Below are positions 1 to 7,822 of a stretch of 40,832 nucleotides of DNA, piece after piece. The notes beneath the pieces are model-generated. The model made no database searches and was not told the DNA's origin. It was given only the letters and a program-made list of their open reading frames with translations. The stretch comes from Megasphaera hominis (lineage in GTDB: Bacteria; Bacillota; Negativicutes; Veillonellales; Megasphaeraceae). The first letter of the stretch is position 1. Each line of letters opens with the position of its first letter. Location: contig NZ_JACOGK010000026.1 of NCBI RefSeq assembly GCF_014269395.1, positions 1-40,832 of the forward strand, given 5' to 3'. The position numbers and the translations under genes were made by a program.

Positions 1-1
1 T

Positions 2-109
2 GCAATGATTGAAGATTACATTGGCTATTACAATACTAAGCGTTTACAGAGAAAACTGGGTGTAGTAACCCCGATGGAAAAGCACAATAACTATTACGTG
101 GCAGCATAA
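2..109 (+). CDS. IS3-family transposase OrfB, C-terminal end (partial)
   Basis: The 35 visible codons end at TAA 107-109. The peptide contains YIGYYNTKRLQRKLG followed by VTPMEKH. This matches the usual extreme C-terminus of IS3-family OrfB integrases (Y-I-x-x-Y-N-x-x-R-x-Q-x-K-L-G-x-x-[ST]-P-x-E), which lies just past the catalytic Glu of the DDE domain. The DDE residues themselves are upstream of the window. The product would carry out strand transfer for the element whose right end follows. Confidence 0.75.
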   Translation, partial: AMIEDYIGYYNTKRLQRKLGVVTPMEKHNNYYVAA

Positions 110-111
110 AA

Positions 112-136
112 ACTGCCACCGGATATCGGTGGCAGT
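112..136 (+). terminator. Hairpin after the transposase frame
   Basis: ACTGCCACCG at 112-121 pairs with CGGTGGCAGT at 127-136 around a 5-base loop, three bases after the OrfB stop codon. A T-rich tract (149-158) follows at a distance rather than directly. It is probably the transposase terminator, or a block to transcription running through the element. Confidence 0.55.
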
Positions 137-185
137 AATAAGTACATGTTTTATTTTTTGCTCTGTCTACTTGACGGGGAGCGGT

Positions 186-449
186 TCATTCCATGTGCTG
201 GGCCTGTTCCCAAAGGCGCTGCATCTCATTGGCAATGCTGAGGAAATTTTCTCCTGCCATAGTCAGGCGCAACGCTTTCATGCCCTGGCCCCGTTCGACC
301 AGCGTCAAATGGAGGCTTTCTTCCAGCTCCTTCAGGCGCTTGCTCACCGTCGACTGGGAAATATTCAGGCGCTGTGCCGCCTGGGAAATATTGAGCGTCC
401 TGGCGACCATAATAAAAATACCGATATCCGTACTGTTGTACACAAACAA
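186..449 (-). pseudogene. LysR-family regulator, 5' fragment truncated by IS insertion
   Basis: Only the N-terminal 87 residues remain. They contain a LysR winged helix-turn-helix (NISQAAQRLNISQSTVSKRLKELEE) and the following linker helix, ending after QAQHM. The final Glu codon is followed by a stop (186-188) that belongs to the IS end. LysR proteins are about 300 residues, so the whole effector-binding domain is missing and the product should not respond to ligand. The fragment aligns over its full length with the N-terminus of the intact LysR at 16803-17705 (same spacing, similar LTLVERxxGxK and IANxxxxLW stretches), which suggests paralogues. It is divergent from the AEC transporter gene at 631 and shares its control region. 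Confidence 0.8.
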
Positions 450-519
450 GACCTCCTCCTGTTATATGGCACGTATTATTCTCTAAATAAATAAATGTTT
501 TAATACAAGCCATTCTTTT

Positions 520-550
520 ACAAACCTATTCTATCATAGAATATGTTTGT
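520..550. promoter_or_regulatory. 31-bp near-perfect palindrome, probable LysR operator
   Basis: Outer arms ACAAAC (520-525) and GTTTGT (545-550) enclose inner arms TATTCTAT (527-534) and ATAGAATA (536-543) around C535. Only the pair 526/544 is mismatched. The site lies between the divergent truncated lysR and the AEC gene, where a LysR protein would bind to control both. The assignment to that regulator is inferred from position. Confidence 0.6.
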
Positions 551-630
551 GCAAAACTTGCTATTTTACAAGTCCCCCATAATCCCGTATGATACATGGT
601 AGGATATCTCTAAAGAATCGAGGTCATACT

Positions 631-1605
631 ATGGTTTTCCTATTTATTCTCGAACATACAATGCTGCCCCTTTTCACACTCGTTCTCATCGGGTACCTTG
701 TAGACAGACGCTTTCACATTACCGTCACGACATTATCTAAGTTCTTATTCTACCTCGTCGTCCCCAGCTTCATTTTCACCAACATTTACACGACCAGCTT
801 CCCATCCAACAGCATCAACATCATTGCCTGTATTGCCATTTTCATGATTATTTGTTTTACCATAGCCAATATCATCAGCAAATGGCGTCACTACGACGCA
901 GGCATGACGGAATCCTGTCGTAACGCCCTCATGTTCAACAACACGGGCAACCTGGGCGTAGCCCTCATCATCCTCGTCTTTTCCCATGAACCCTTCGTCG
1001 TCAACGGGCAAACGCCTTATTTGGCCGAAGCCATGGTCATCCAGATCATCATCTTCGTCATTCAGAGCGTTGGCCTCAACACGCTGGGCCTCTACCAGGC
1101 CGGCCGGGGCCGCCTCTCTGCCCGCGATACGATCAAGGTCATCTTCCAGATGCCCATCATCTACGTCTTCGTTGCCGCCGTCCTGTGCCGCACCTTTTCC
1201 CTCGATGCCAAAGCCTTTTACTTCTGGCCCATCATGGAAATGGCGGCCAAAGCCATTACGCCTGTCGCCATGTTTACCATTGGCGTCCAGCTCTCGCAAA
1301 CGAAGATCAACTGGTTTGATAAAGAAGTCTGGATCGTCAGCTTCCTCAAATTCTTCATTCTCCCCCTCGTCGGCCTGGCCATGATCTACGGCGCCAACGC
1401 CCTCGTCCCGGGCACCTTCACAGCCGTCGGCGCCATCGTCTTCCTCATTTACTGCTCCATCCCGACCGCCGTCAACACGGCCATGTACGCCTTGGAATTC
1501 GATAATAATCCGGACTACGCCACACAGGTCGTCATGAACACGACCGCCCTCAGTGCCATATCTATGACAATCGTCATCTTTGTCGGGCATTTGCTATTCG
1601 TATAA
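631..1605 (+). CDS. AEC-family (auxin efflux carrier type) organic acid transporter
   Basis: This is a 324-residue hydrophobic protein with about ten predicted membrane segments in the two-half arrangement of the AEC/malonate-transporter family (MdcF, MleP, YwkB relatives). Recognisable features are the N-terminal LPLFTLVLIGYLVDRR, the FNNTGNLGVALIILVF segment with the family's N-x-G-N-x-G helix break, and the conserved AITPVAMFTIGVQLS in the second half. Family members move malonate, malate or similar anions across the cytoplasmic membrane. I chose the ATG at 631 because GAGGT lies about eight bases upstream; an in-frame ATG at 589 has no ribosome site. The gene is divergent from the truncated lysR, which was probably its regulator, so its control may now be lost. 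A strong bidirectional terminator follows. The substrate is not known. Confidence 0.85.
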   Translation: MVFLFILEHTMLPLFTLVLIGYLVDRRFHITVTTLSKFLFYLVVPSFIFTNIYTTSFPSNSINIIACIAIFMIICFTIANIISKWRHYDAGMTESCRNALMFNNTGNLGVALIILVFSHEPFVVNGQTPYLAEAMVIQIIIFVIQSVGLNTLGLYQAGRGRLSARDTIKVIFQMPIIYVFVAAVLCRTFSLDAKAFYFWPIMEMAAKAITPVAMFTIGVQLSQTKINWFDKEVWIVSFLKFFILPLVGLAMIYGANALVPGTFTAVGAIVFLIYCSIPTAVNTAMYALEFDNNPDYATQVVMNTTALSAISMTIVIFVGHLLFV

Positions 1606-1622
1606 TCTGCACGCATTACGTC

Positions 1623-1667
1623 AACAGCGGTACAAAAATGAAGTTTCATTTTTGTACCGCTGTTTTT
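1623..1667. terminator. Bidirectional intrinsic terminator
   Basis: A perfect 20-bp stem (1623-1642 with 1645-1664) is followed by a T run on the plus strand and preceded by A residues in the stem. It separates the converging AEC gene and lysR gene. Confidence 0.85.
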
Positions 1668-1682
1668 ATGTTTTCCCAGCCC

Positions 1683-2645
1683 TTAGCGAAGCTGGTTGAT
1701 ATCCTTTTCAAAGACATACTCTGTCTGATTGTCCATATGATATTGCTTCAAGAGGCTGACAAAATCCCGTTCCTTTTTCCGAATATAGTGCAAAATCCGC
1801 CATTTAAAGAGAACGATTTCCCGCCGTTTCGTCCGTTCTGTTTGTTTATCCGTAACCATAAAAAGATTGCGCGCCGAGGTCTGTACGCCCAGGCCGGAAA
1901 TCCAGCAGTTTTCCTTTTTCCGCAGCTCCAAACAGATGCTGTACGGCGCAAAAAACCACGTTTCATCGTCGAGGAGGTCGAGGGCAATTTTTGCCGTGTC
2001 GACGGAAAATTTAGGCACTACGTAGGACGGGAAATACAGGCTATGCCAATATACATAGTCACTGCCCCAATTAATATAAATTTGCTTTTCTCCGTCCAAG
2101 TCCGACGGCATGAGTACCGTTTTATCATTGATTTTATGACGGCTCACGACCATGAGTGTTTCCGAGTGGATATTGCGAACACGCACGTTGGGTATATGCT
2201 GTTCCCGCAAGGGAAAGCCTATGTCCAGGACGTTGAGACGCACTTGTTCATAAATATCGGCCGAATGCAGGGTCCTAATGTGGAGACGCCAATCCAAAGG
2301 GTCATTCTTGAGGAGGTTGTAAAATTCGCTGAAAAGATAGTTATTGACGCTGTTGACCGTACCGATAGTCAATTCCAGCGTCTGTGGCCGGTGTTGGAAA
2401 TTTTCCACTTCCCTATCGATATCCAGCCAATTCTGGGCTAAAGGCAAGAACTGGCGTCCTGCTGCCGTCAGCTGCGTTTGCTTAGCGCCTTTACTGCGCA
2501 ATACTAATTCTGCACCAACCGATTCTTCCAATTTTTTCAGGCGGTGACTGACAGCGGCCTGTGATATATATAAGGCCTGCGCCGTTTTACTGATATTATT
2601 GACGCCTGCCAGCATAACAAACGTCTCTAACAGATCTTTTTCCAT
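1683..2645 (-). CDS. LysR-family transcriptional regulator
   Basis: The protein has 320 residues, a normal LysR length. An N-terminal helix-turn-helix occupies roughly residues 15-60 (NISKTAQALYISQAAVSHRLKKLEE), and an effector-binding domain runs from about residue 90. The ATG at 2645 has GGAGGA upstream. It is transcribed divergently from the aldolase/D-2-hydroxyacid dehydrogenase pair at 2848-4819, which is the usual arrangement for a LysR protein and its target. It probably senses a substrate or product of that pair. The effector cannot be read from the sequence. Confidence 0.88.
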   Translation of the reverse strand: MEKDLLETFVMLAGVNNISKTAQALYISQAAVSHRLKKLEESVGAELVLRSKGAKQTQLTAAGRQFLPLAQNWLDIDREVENFQHRPQTLELTIGTVNSVNNYLFSEFYNLLKNDPLDWRLHIRTLHSADIYEQVRLNVLDIGFPLREQHIPNVRVRNIHSETLMVVSRHKINDKTVLMPSDLDGEKQIYINWGSDYVYWHSLYFPSYVVPKFSVDTAKIALDLLDDETWFFAPYSICLELRKKENCWISGLGVQTSARNLFMVTDKQTERTKRREIVLFKWRILHYIRKKERDFVSLLKQYHMDNQTEYVFEKDINQLR

Positions 2646-2691
2646 AAGTCATTCCTCCGCACACTTTTTTACATATCTTTCTTGCGTAAAT

Positions 2692-2726
2692 TGAATTATT
2701 CATATATCAACTAATTTATCAAATTA
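2692..2726. promoter_or_regulatory. Two small inverted repeats in the divergent lysR/aldolase control region
   Basis: The AT-rich region 2646-2847 holds TGAAT-T-ATTCA (2692-2702) and TAATTT-ATC-AAATTA (2712-2726). Two dyads about two helical turns apart, on the lysR side of a divergent promoter, fit the usual pair of LysR binding sites. No clear -35/-10 pair could be fixed for either gene. Confidence 0.4.
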
Positions 2727-2847
2727 TTATTTGTTTTTATTCTAATTCAAATTGGGTTATGATGTCAACGTAAGATACGTATCGAAATAAAGCATCACAT
2801 AAACTCACTATTCACAACACACTTATTTATACCTGGGAGGAATTATC

Positions 2848-3837
2848 ATGAAAATTATGGATTGTACACTTCGCGATGGTGCTAATGTTGTCGGTGCCGG
2901 TTTTTCCGTTGACTTAACGAAATTGATGATAGAAGGCCTCATTGCCAGCCAGATTACAACGATTGAATTAGGACACTGTACCGGCCTGGGCAGTATGCAG
3001 CACGGTGGCAAAGTATCACCTGTTACTGATGAAGAATATTTAGAAGCCATTCAGCCTTATATAAAACAGGCTCACTTGGGCATGTTCCAGTCCGCCAAAA
3101 ACGCTGATGCTGACCTGATTCAATACGCTGCTAAGAAAGGCCTTTCCTTCCTGCGCGTCGGGGCCAATGCCGGCGACGGAAAAACGGCTATAGATGCCGT
3201 TAAAATGGTTCGTGCTGCCGGTCTCGAAGCAAAATACAGCCTCATGAAGGCCTATGTCCTGACACCGGATGAATTGGCTGCCGAAGCCGCCCTGCTCGAA
3301 GAAGCCGGCGTTCAGGCCATTACCATCATGGACTCCGCAGGCTACATGTTCCCGGAACAAGCTGCCGAATATACGCAAAAAGTAAAAGCTGCCGTTTCCA
3401 TTCCCGTCGGCTTCCACGGCCACAGCAATTTAGGCCTGGCCATGGCAAACGCCCAAGCTGCTGCGAAGGCCGGTGCTGATTTCATCGATTGTGGTCTCAT
3501 GGGCATGGCCCGTAGTGCCGGCAACATTACAACCGAAGGCGCGTTAGCCCTCTTCCGCCGTTTAGGCCAGTGCCAGGAATACGACTTCTACAAGCTCCTG
3601 CACTTCCTCGACGACCGGCTCATTCCGGCTATGGAAAAAGAAGGCTATCACACACCGGTCAAACCGCTCGACCTTATCCTGGGCTACTCCGGCTGTCACT
3701 CGAGCTTCGTCAATACCTTTAAAGAAGTAGCTGCAGAAAAGAATGTCGATCTCTATAAGCTGATCGTTGACGTATCAGATAAAAACCGTAAGAATCCGAG
3801 CCGTGAATTAATGGAAACGGTCGCTGCGACACTGTAA
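2848..3837 (+). CDS. DRE-TIM metallolyase, 4-hydroxy-2-oxovalerate-aldolase-like
   Basis: This is a 329-residue protein of the HMGL/DRE-TIM superfamily. CTLRDG at residues 6-11 supplies the metal-binding Asp10, and FHGHSNLGLA (189-198) supplies His190 and His192. Overall it resembles DmpG/MhpE-type aldolases, which split 4-hydroxy-2-oxo acids into pyruvate and an aldehyde. Two points argue against a simple DmpG call. The His seen shortly after the RDG motif in DmpG (thought to be the catalytic base) is absent here, where the sequence is DGANVVGAGF. No acylating aldehyde dehydrogenase (DmpF/MhpF), the normal partner, lies nearby. The next gene is a D-2-hydroxyacid dehydrogenase 37 bases downstream, probably in the same transcript. 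The start has GGGAGGA eight bases upstream. The substrate is unknown. Confidence 0.75.
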   Translation: MKIMDCTLRDGANVVGAGFSVDLTKLMIEGLIASQITTIELGHCTGLGSMQHGGKVSPVTDEEYLEAIQPYIKQAHLGMFQSAKNADADLIQYAAKKGLSFLRVGANAGDGKTAIDAVKMVRAAGLEAKYSLMKAYVLTPDELAAEAALLEEAGVQAITIMDSAGYMFPEQAAEYTQKVKAAVSIPVGFHGHSNLGLAMANAQAAAKAGADFIDCGLMGMARSAGNITTEGALALFRRLGQCQEYDFYKLLHFLDDRLIPAMEKEGYHTPVKPLDLILGYSGCHSSFVNTFKEVAAEKNVDLYKLIVDVSDKNRKNPSRELMETVAATL

Positions 3838-3874
3838 GAGACAGCTACTATTGAAATGGAAAGGATGACGCTTT

Positions 3875-4819
3875 GTGAAAACCTATATTTTTGACCCTAT
3901 TTCTGATGATGCGCTGGCGTATGCCCGGGAACGGCTGCAGGTTGTGACCTGGCAGGATGCTGCCATTACGCAGGTTGCCAATGCAGAAGCCTGTATCGTA
4001 CGTACGTATAAAATGGATAAGGCACAAATCGATGCCATGCCCAACTTAAAGATCATTGCCAAACACGGTGTCGGCACAGATAACATCGATATCCCCTATG
4101 CCAAGAGCAAAGGCATCTTGGTTACGAATACGCCGCGGGCCAATTCCAACTCCGTTGCCGAACAGGCCGTCGCCTTGATTCTCGATTGCTCCCGCAAGAT
4201 TACACAGGCCCATATAGACAATGAAAAAGGCCTGGAGCGGAACCAGCCTATGTACCTGAAGGGGTACGAAATTACCGGCAAAAAACTCGGTCTCGTCGGC
4301 ATCGGCCACATTGGTTACCTCGTTGGTTCCCACTTGAAACAGGGGTTTGATATGGATGTCTATGCTTATGACCCCTTCGTCACACAGAAGGCATGTGAAG
4401 ACATGGGCTTCCACTATGTAAAGAATTTAAAGGATATTTTGACAGAGTGCGACGTCATTTCCATTTCCGTGCCGCTAACCAAAGATACGCGCGATTTGAT
4501 CAATACAGAAGAATTCTCTCTCATGAAAGATACGGCCATCCTGATCAATACGTCCCGCGGCGGCATTGTAAACGAAGATGCCCTCTATCAGGCCTTACAG
4601 GAAAAGAAAATCTGGGGCGCCGGATTTGACGCCTTCGTCGCCGAACCCCTGCCAGCCCATGACCGTCTCTTCTCTTGCTTCAACTTTGTCGGCACGCCGC
4701 ACAACGGTGCCAACACACGTGAAGCGCTGACCCGTATGGGTACCGGCGCTGTCGACGAAATTCTCCGTCTGGAAAAAGGCGAACCGACTCTGACCGACCT
4801 AGGCGCCCGCATCAAATAA
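3875..4819 (+). CDS. D-2-hydroxyacid dehydrogenase (NAD type)
   Basis: The 314-residue protein has the SerA/D-2-hydroxyacid dehydrogenase fold. GVGTDNID is at 65-72, the dinucleotide loop GIGHIG at 142-147, and an Asp at 166 closes the second beta strand, which favours NAD. The catalytic set is Arg228 (TSRGG), Glu257 (AEPLP) and His276 (TPHNGAN). It interconverts a 2-oxo acid and a D-2-hydroxy acid in the cytosol. It lacks the C-terminal ACT domain of long-form phosphoglycerate dehydrogenases, so a role in serine synthesis is not implied. The start is GTG at 3875 with GGAAAGGA upstream; the paralogue at 4891-5799 begins the same way (GTG, then KTYI). Co-transcription with the aldolase suggests that it reduces or oxidises the aldolase's 2-oxo acid. 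Confidence 0.87.
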   Translation: MKTYIFDPISDDALAYARERLQVVTWQDAAITQVANAEACIVRTYKMDKAQIDAMPNLKIIAKHGVGTDNIDIPYAKSKGILVTNTPRANSNSVAEQAVALILDCSRKITQAHIDNEKGLERNQPMYLKGYEITGKKLGLVGIGHIGYLVGSHLKQGFDMDVYAYDPFVTQKACEDMGFHYVKNLKDILTECDVISISVPLTKDTRDLINTEEFSLMKDTAILINTSRGGIVNEDALYQALQEKKIWGAGFDAFVAEPLPAHDRLFSCFNFVGTPHNGANTREALTRMGTGAVDEILRLEKGEPTLTDLGARIK

Positions 4820-4851
4820 CGAACACTCCCAGCCACTATACACGCGCAAAA

Positions 4852-4887
4852 AAAGAGGTACTCATCCACTACGATGGGTACCTCTTT
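4852..4887. terminator. Bidirectional terminator between converging dehydrogenase genes
   Basis: AAAGAGGTAC (4852-4861) pairs with GTACCTCTTT (4878-4887), with further partial pairing (CATC/GATG) inside the loop. A residues precede and T residues follow, so it can stop both the 3875 transcript and operon A. Confidence 0.75.
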
Positions 4888-4890
4888 CTA

Positions 4891-5799
4891 TTACTCTTTC
4901 TCTACGTTTCTGATAATATCTACGGCCTGCGTGCCCATGCGGATCATGGCTTCCTTCGTATTGGCTGCATTGTGGGGCGTCGCTACGAAGTTGAAGCACG
5001 TGAAGAGGACGTGGTCGGCCGGCAAGGGTTCCTGCAAAAAGGTGTCAAAGCCGGCGCCGAAGAGTTCGTTTTCCTGCAGGGCCTGGCACAGGGCGTCTTC
5101 ATCGACGATGCCGCCGCGCGACGTGTTGATGAGGATGCTGCCCGGCTTGAAGAGGCGCAGCTCTTTGGCACCGATCATGTGGCGCGTCGCCTCGGTCAGG
5201 GGGACGGATACGGAAATGACGTCACAGGTTTGATAGATTTCTTCCGGCCCGGCGGCTCTGTGGAAGCCCAGTTCACGGCATGCGTCGTCGGTCAGATGAG
5301 GCGACCAGGCCGTAACGTCCATATTGAAGCCTGCCTGCAAGCGCCGGCCTACGCGGCTGCCAATGTGGCCTACGCCGATGAGGCCCAATTTCTTGCCTGT
5401 AATTTCACAGCCGCAGAGGAATTCCGGCATTTTCTGCTTCAGGCCGTGAATGCCTGCCAAATGGGATGCTGTAATCTTATGGGCACAGTCGAGGATCAGG
5501 CCGATGACCTGCTCGACGACAGATTCCACATTGGCTAAGGGTGTATTCTGCACTAAAATATGTTTTTCTTTGGCATAGGCCGTATCGATGGCATCGAGGC
5601 CTGTACCGTGTCTGGCAATGACCCGTAAGCGCGGCATGGCATCGATCATCTCCCGCGTGACCGGATGGGTCCGCACCATGAGCGCTTCCGCATCAGCCGG
5701 GTGGCGGCACGCGTCATCGTCCCACGTGACGACGTCCAAATAGCGCCGGGCATAGGCCAGTGCTTCCGGGGCGATGGGATCTAAAATATAGGTTTTCAC
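4891..5799 (-). CDS. D-2-hydroxyacid dehydrogenase, possibly NADP-preferring
   Basis: This 302-residue paralogue of the 3875 protein is collinear with it to about residue 290. It keeps GVGHIG (142-147), Arg228, Glu257 and His276, so it should be active. The residue ending the second beta strand is Ser166 (AWSP) where the paralogue has Asp166 (AYDP). Loss of this acidic residue commonly relaxes cofactor choice toward NADP; that is inference. The start is GTG with GAGGG seven bases upstream. It is the last gene of operon A, next to an aspartate-dehydrogenase-like gene and an aminotransferase gene, which suggests interconversion of 2-oxo, 2-hydroxy and 2-amino acids at the end of the pathway. 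Confidence 0.86.
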   Translation of the reverse strand: MKTYILDPIAPEALAYARRYLDVVTWDDDACRHPADAEALMVRTHPVTREMIDAMPRLRVIARHGTGLDAIDTAYAKEKHILVQNTPLANVESVVEQVIGLILDCAHKITASHLAGIHGLKQKMPEFLCGCEITGKKLGLIGVGHIGSRVGRRLQAGFNMDVTAWSPHLTDDACRELGFHRAAGPEEIYQTCDVISVSVPLTEATRHMIGAKELRLFKPGSILINTSRGGIVDEDALCQALQENELFGAGFDTFLQEPLPADHVLFTCFNFVATPHNAANTKEAMIRMGTQAVDIIRNVEKE

Positions 5800-5813
5800 T
5801 GCAGGTCCCTCGC

Positions 5814-6569
5814 TTAGACAAACAAGACATCCCGCGTATGCTGCAAAACGCGGTCCAGGCTGCCGCAGGCCGACTGGGGCGTATAAGCACCGCTGACGGC
5901 ACCCTTGGCGACGCTGGAAATGATCAGTTCCATGTGTGTCGAATCGCTGTCCAAATAGATATGATGGGCATTCGTTTCTACAGCCGGGTCGACGATGATG
6001 ACCGATTCGGTCCGGTCAAAGCCGATTCCTGCCAGGGCGACGGAGGCATGGACGTTGACGTTACGCGGAAAAAGCTCGCAGGCTTTACGCGTAGGCCCAT
6101 CATACAGGACGGTCCGTTCTGTATCGGTCCGGCCCAGGCTTTTCGGGCTCTTGGTGGTCACGATCTTTATGGCCGTCCACATAGCGCGGCCGTCGAAGAT
6201 GCCGTCCAGGCCCAGGATGGCGCCGTGGGGAATATACAGGTGATGGCCCGACGTTTGTTTGCACTGCACCATCGTGTCCCAGAAGGACGGATCACTAAAC
6301 GCCGTGACGGAAAAGGTCAGGACATCTGTCGCCTGCAGCATGGTCACGCCCCATTCCTTGAGGACGCTGGCGTTGGCACATTCGATGATCAGGTCGGCCG
6401 TGGCGTAGAGGTCCTTATCCCCCTTAGTGACGACAGGAAAGGTATCCCCTGCCGCTTTGGTATAGACCGGGTCTTGGACAAAGGCCACGTCGACACCGTC
6501 CAGTTCTTTTATATGTTTCAAGAGGGCCTGGCCGATTTTGCCACAGCCCAAAAAACCGATTCGTTTCAT
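5814..6569 (-). CDS. Aspartate dehydrogenase-like protein (NadX/DUF108 family)
   Basis: The 251-residue protein starts with a Rossmann motif GCGKIG (8-13) and contains the family signatures IPHGAILGLDG (113-123), TTKSPKSL, FPRNVNVHASVALAGIG (167-183) and ETNAHHI (198-204), whose His is in the expected active-site position. Aspartate dehydrogenases interconvert L-aspartate and oxaloacetate plus ammonia with NAD(P). In NAD synthesis they replace NadB, but there is no nadA or nadC here. Its place between an aminotransferase and a D-2-hydroxyacid dehydrogenase suggests a catabolic or redox role, for example regenerating the amino donor or acting on a different amino acid. The length is normal for the family. 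The ATG has AAAGGAGG upstream. Confidence 0.8.
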   Translation of the reverse strand: MKRIGFLGCGKIGQALLKHIKELDGVDVAFVQDPVYTKAAGDTFPVVTKGDKDLYATADLIIECANASVLKEWGVTMLQATDVLTFSVTAFSDPSFWDTMVQCKQTSGHHLYIPHGAILGLDGIFDGRAMWTAIKIVTTKSPKSLGRTDTERTVLYDGPTRKACELFPRNVNVHASVALAGIGFDRTESVIIVDPAVETNAHHIYLDSDSTHMELIISSVAKGAVSGAYTPQSACGSLDRVLQHTRDVLFV

Positions 6570-6581
6570 AGTCTGCCTCCT

Positions 6582-7793
6582 TTATTTTCTATAGCGGTTC
6601 ATGATGACCAGCAAGCGTTTCACCGCAGCAATGGCCGCTTCTTTATCCTGCGAGAAATTGAGGCGGATAGAATGGGTCCATTCCGGGCCAAATTCCGTGC
6701 CCGGCGTAACGATAACCTGGGCCAGCTCCTTGACGATAGATGTAAAGTCCGCAATGGGTACAGTCAGCTCCGGCAGGGTCGGGAACAGATAACTGCCCGC
6801 ATTGGTAGAGCGGACAGTGACCCCTTCTTCCTTACGGAATAAGTCTAATAAGGCATCGCGGATTTCCTGATGGGCTGCTACGCGCTGAGGAATAAAGTCA
6901 GGCCCTTCGTGGAACCAGACGCGGAACAGGGGCTGGCAATAGCCGGCTGCCCGGAGGGTCATAATGGCCTGTAGCTTTTCCATCCGTTCGATAATGGCCG
7001 GCGTACCGAAGGCACAGCCCAGGCGGAAGCCGCTCATGGATTCCGTCTTCGACGGCCCGATTATCGTCACCAGCGTGTCCGGCCGTTCTGCCTGGGCACA
7101 AAGATGGGTAAAGGTCCGGCCTTCATAGATTTGGCGCGAATACAATTCGTCTACAATGACGGCGACCTTGTATTTTTTTGCCAGTTTGCCAATAGCCTGT
7201 ACTTCTGCAGCACTATAGACAGCACCTGTCGGATTATTCGGATTGGAAAAGAGGAAGACCTGCACGCCCGCGGCAAAGACCTCTTCCAAGCGCTGCAGGT
7301 CCAGGCCGGCCCGGTTTTCATCGTCCATATACTGCAAGGGTACCGCGTGGATCGTCGCACCTAAGAAGGCGGCCAGCTTGTGGTTAGCAAAATAATCCGG
7401 CGTCACAATCGCTATATCCCCGCCGTAGGGCAAGAGGGAATTGACCGCCAGGAAGAGGGCGCCCTGCGTGCCTGCCGTCAGGATCAGGCCTTTATCGCCG
7501 TCAACGGGCGCACCCATAAAGGCGGCCAAATCGGCGGCCAGCTGTTCACGAATCGCCTTTTTCCCGCTATATTCCGTATACGCCTGCGCAGCGCCTTCAG
7601 CAAAGCCCTGCAAAAAGGCCTCCTTACTGGCCGGCGGTGGCGGAAACGCATCGACATCACCATGCGAAAAATCTACCTTGCGGCCGGCCAGTGCCGGGCC
7701 CTGCAAATCCAGAGCTTTGGCCTGCAAATTGACTTCCTGGCCCGGTGCATGTTCTACACCCAAAAGAGAAAACCGTTTTTCCAATTCGTCCAT
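6582..7793 (-). CDS. Class I/II PLP-dependent aminotransferase
   Basis: The protein has 403 residues, normal for fold-type I aminotransferases. The motifs are NPNNPTG (184-190), VDELYSR with Asp215 (pairs with the PLP pyridine nitrogen) and Tyr218, GPSKTESMSGFRLG with the Schiff-base Lys249, and Arg377 in SIRLNFS, the expected binder of the substrate alpha-carboxylate. It should transfer an amino group between an amino acid and a 2-oxo acid. The gene ends 12 bases before the aspartate-dehydrogenase-like gene. Together the two could act as a transdeamination pair, with aspartate/oxaloacetate as the amino carrier. The substrate is not predictable. Confidence 0.85.
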   Translation of the reverse strand: MDELEKRFSLLGVEHAPGQEVNLQAKALDLQGPALAGRKVDFSHGDVDAFPPPPASKEAFLQGFAEGAAQAYTEYSGKKAIREQLAADLAAFMGAPVDGDKGLILTAGTQGALFLAVNSLLPYGGDIAIVTPDYFANHKLAAFLGATIHAVPLQYMDDENRAGLDLQRLEEVFAAGVQVFLFSNPNNPTGAVYSAAEVQAIGKLAKKYKVAVIVDELYSRQIYEGRTFTHLCAQAERPDTLVTIIGPSKTESMSGFRLGCAFGTPAIIERMEKLQAIMTLRAAGYCQPLFRVWFHEGPDFIPQRVAAHQEIRDALLDLFRKEEGVTVRSTNAGSYLFPTLPELTVPIADFTSIVKELAQVIVTPGTEFGPEWTHSIRLNFSQDKEAAIAAVKRLLVIMNRYRK

Positions 7794-7822
7794 TCTGATC
7801 AGCTCATTTCCTACAAATTAAC

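Larger units (their letters stand above)
1..188 (+). mobile_element. Right end of an IS3-family insertion sequence
   Basis: The segment holds the end of a transposase reading frame, a hairpin, and then a terminal stretch (164-188) that ends in GGTTCA. IS3-family elements typically end in CA on the right, and the reverse complement here begins TGAACC, a common form of an IS3 terminal repeat. The interrupted lysR frame on the minus strand starts immediately after base 188 and takes its stop codon (TGA) from the last three IS bases. That fixes the junction well. The left part of the element lies outside the window. Confidence 0.7.

Noticed and set aside
745..1590. 281-codon open frame on the minus strand opposite the AEC transporter
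   Set aside because: Its Asp/Glu/Gly-rich product is the typical antisense image of a membrane protein gene, and it has no start signal.
4891..5799. Serine-pathway phosphoglycerate dehydrogenase (serA)
   Set aside because: The fold is right, but there is no ACT or ASB domain and no serB or serC nearby, and the aminotransferase present is not SerC-like; only the general family is claimed.
5760..6842. 360-codon open frame on the plus strand
   Set aside because: It runs antisense across three well-supported minus-strand genes, has no ribosome site or recognisable domain, and its composition follows from the GC-rich third positions of the real genes.
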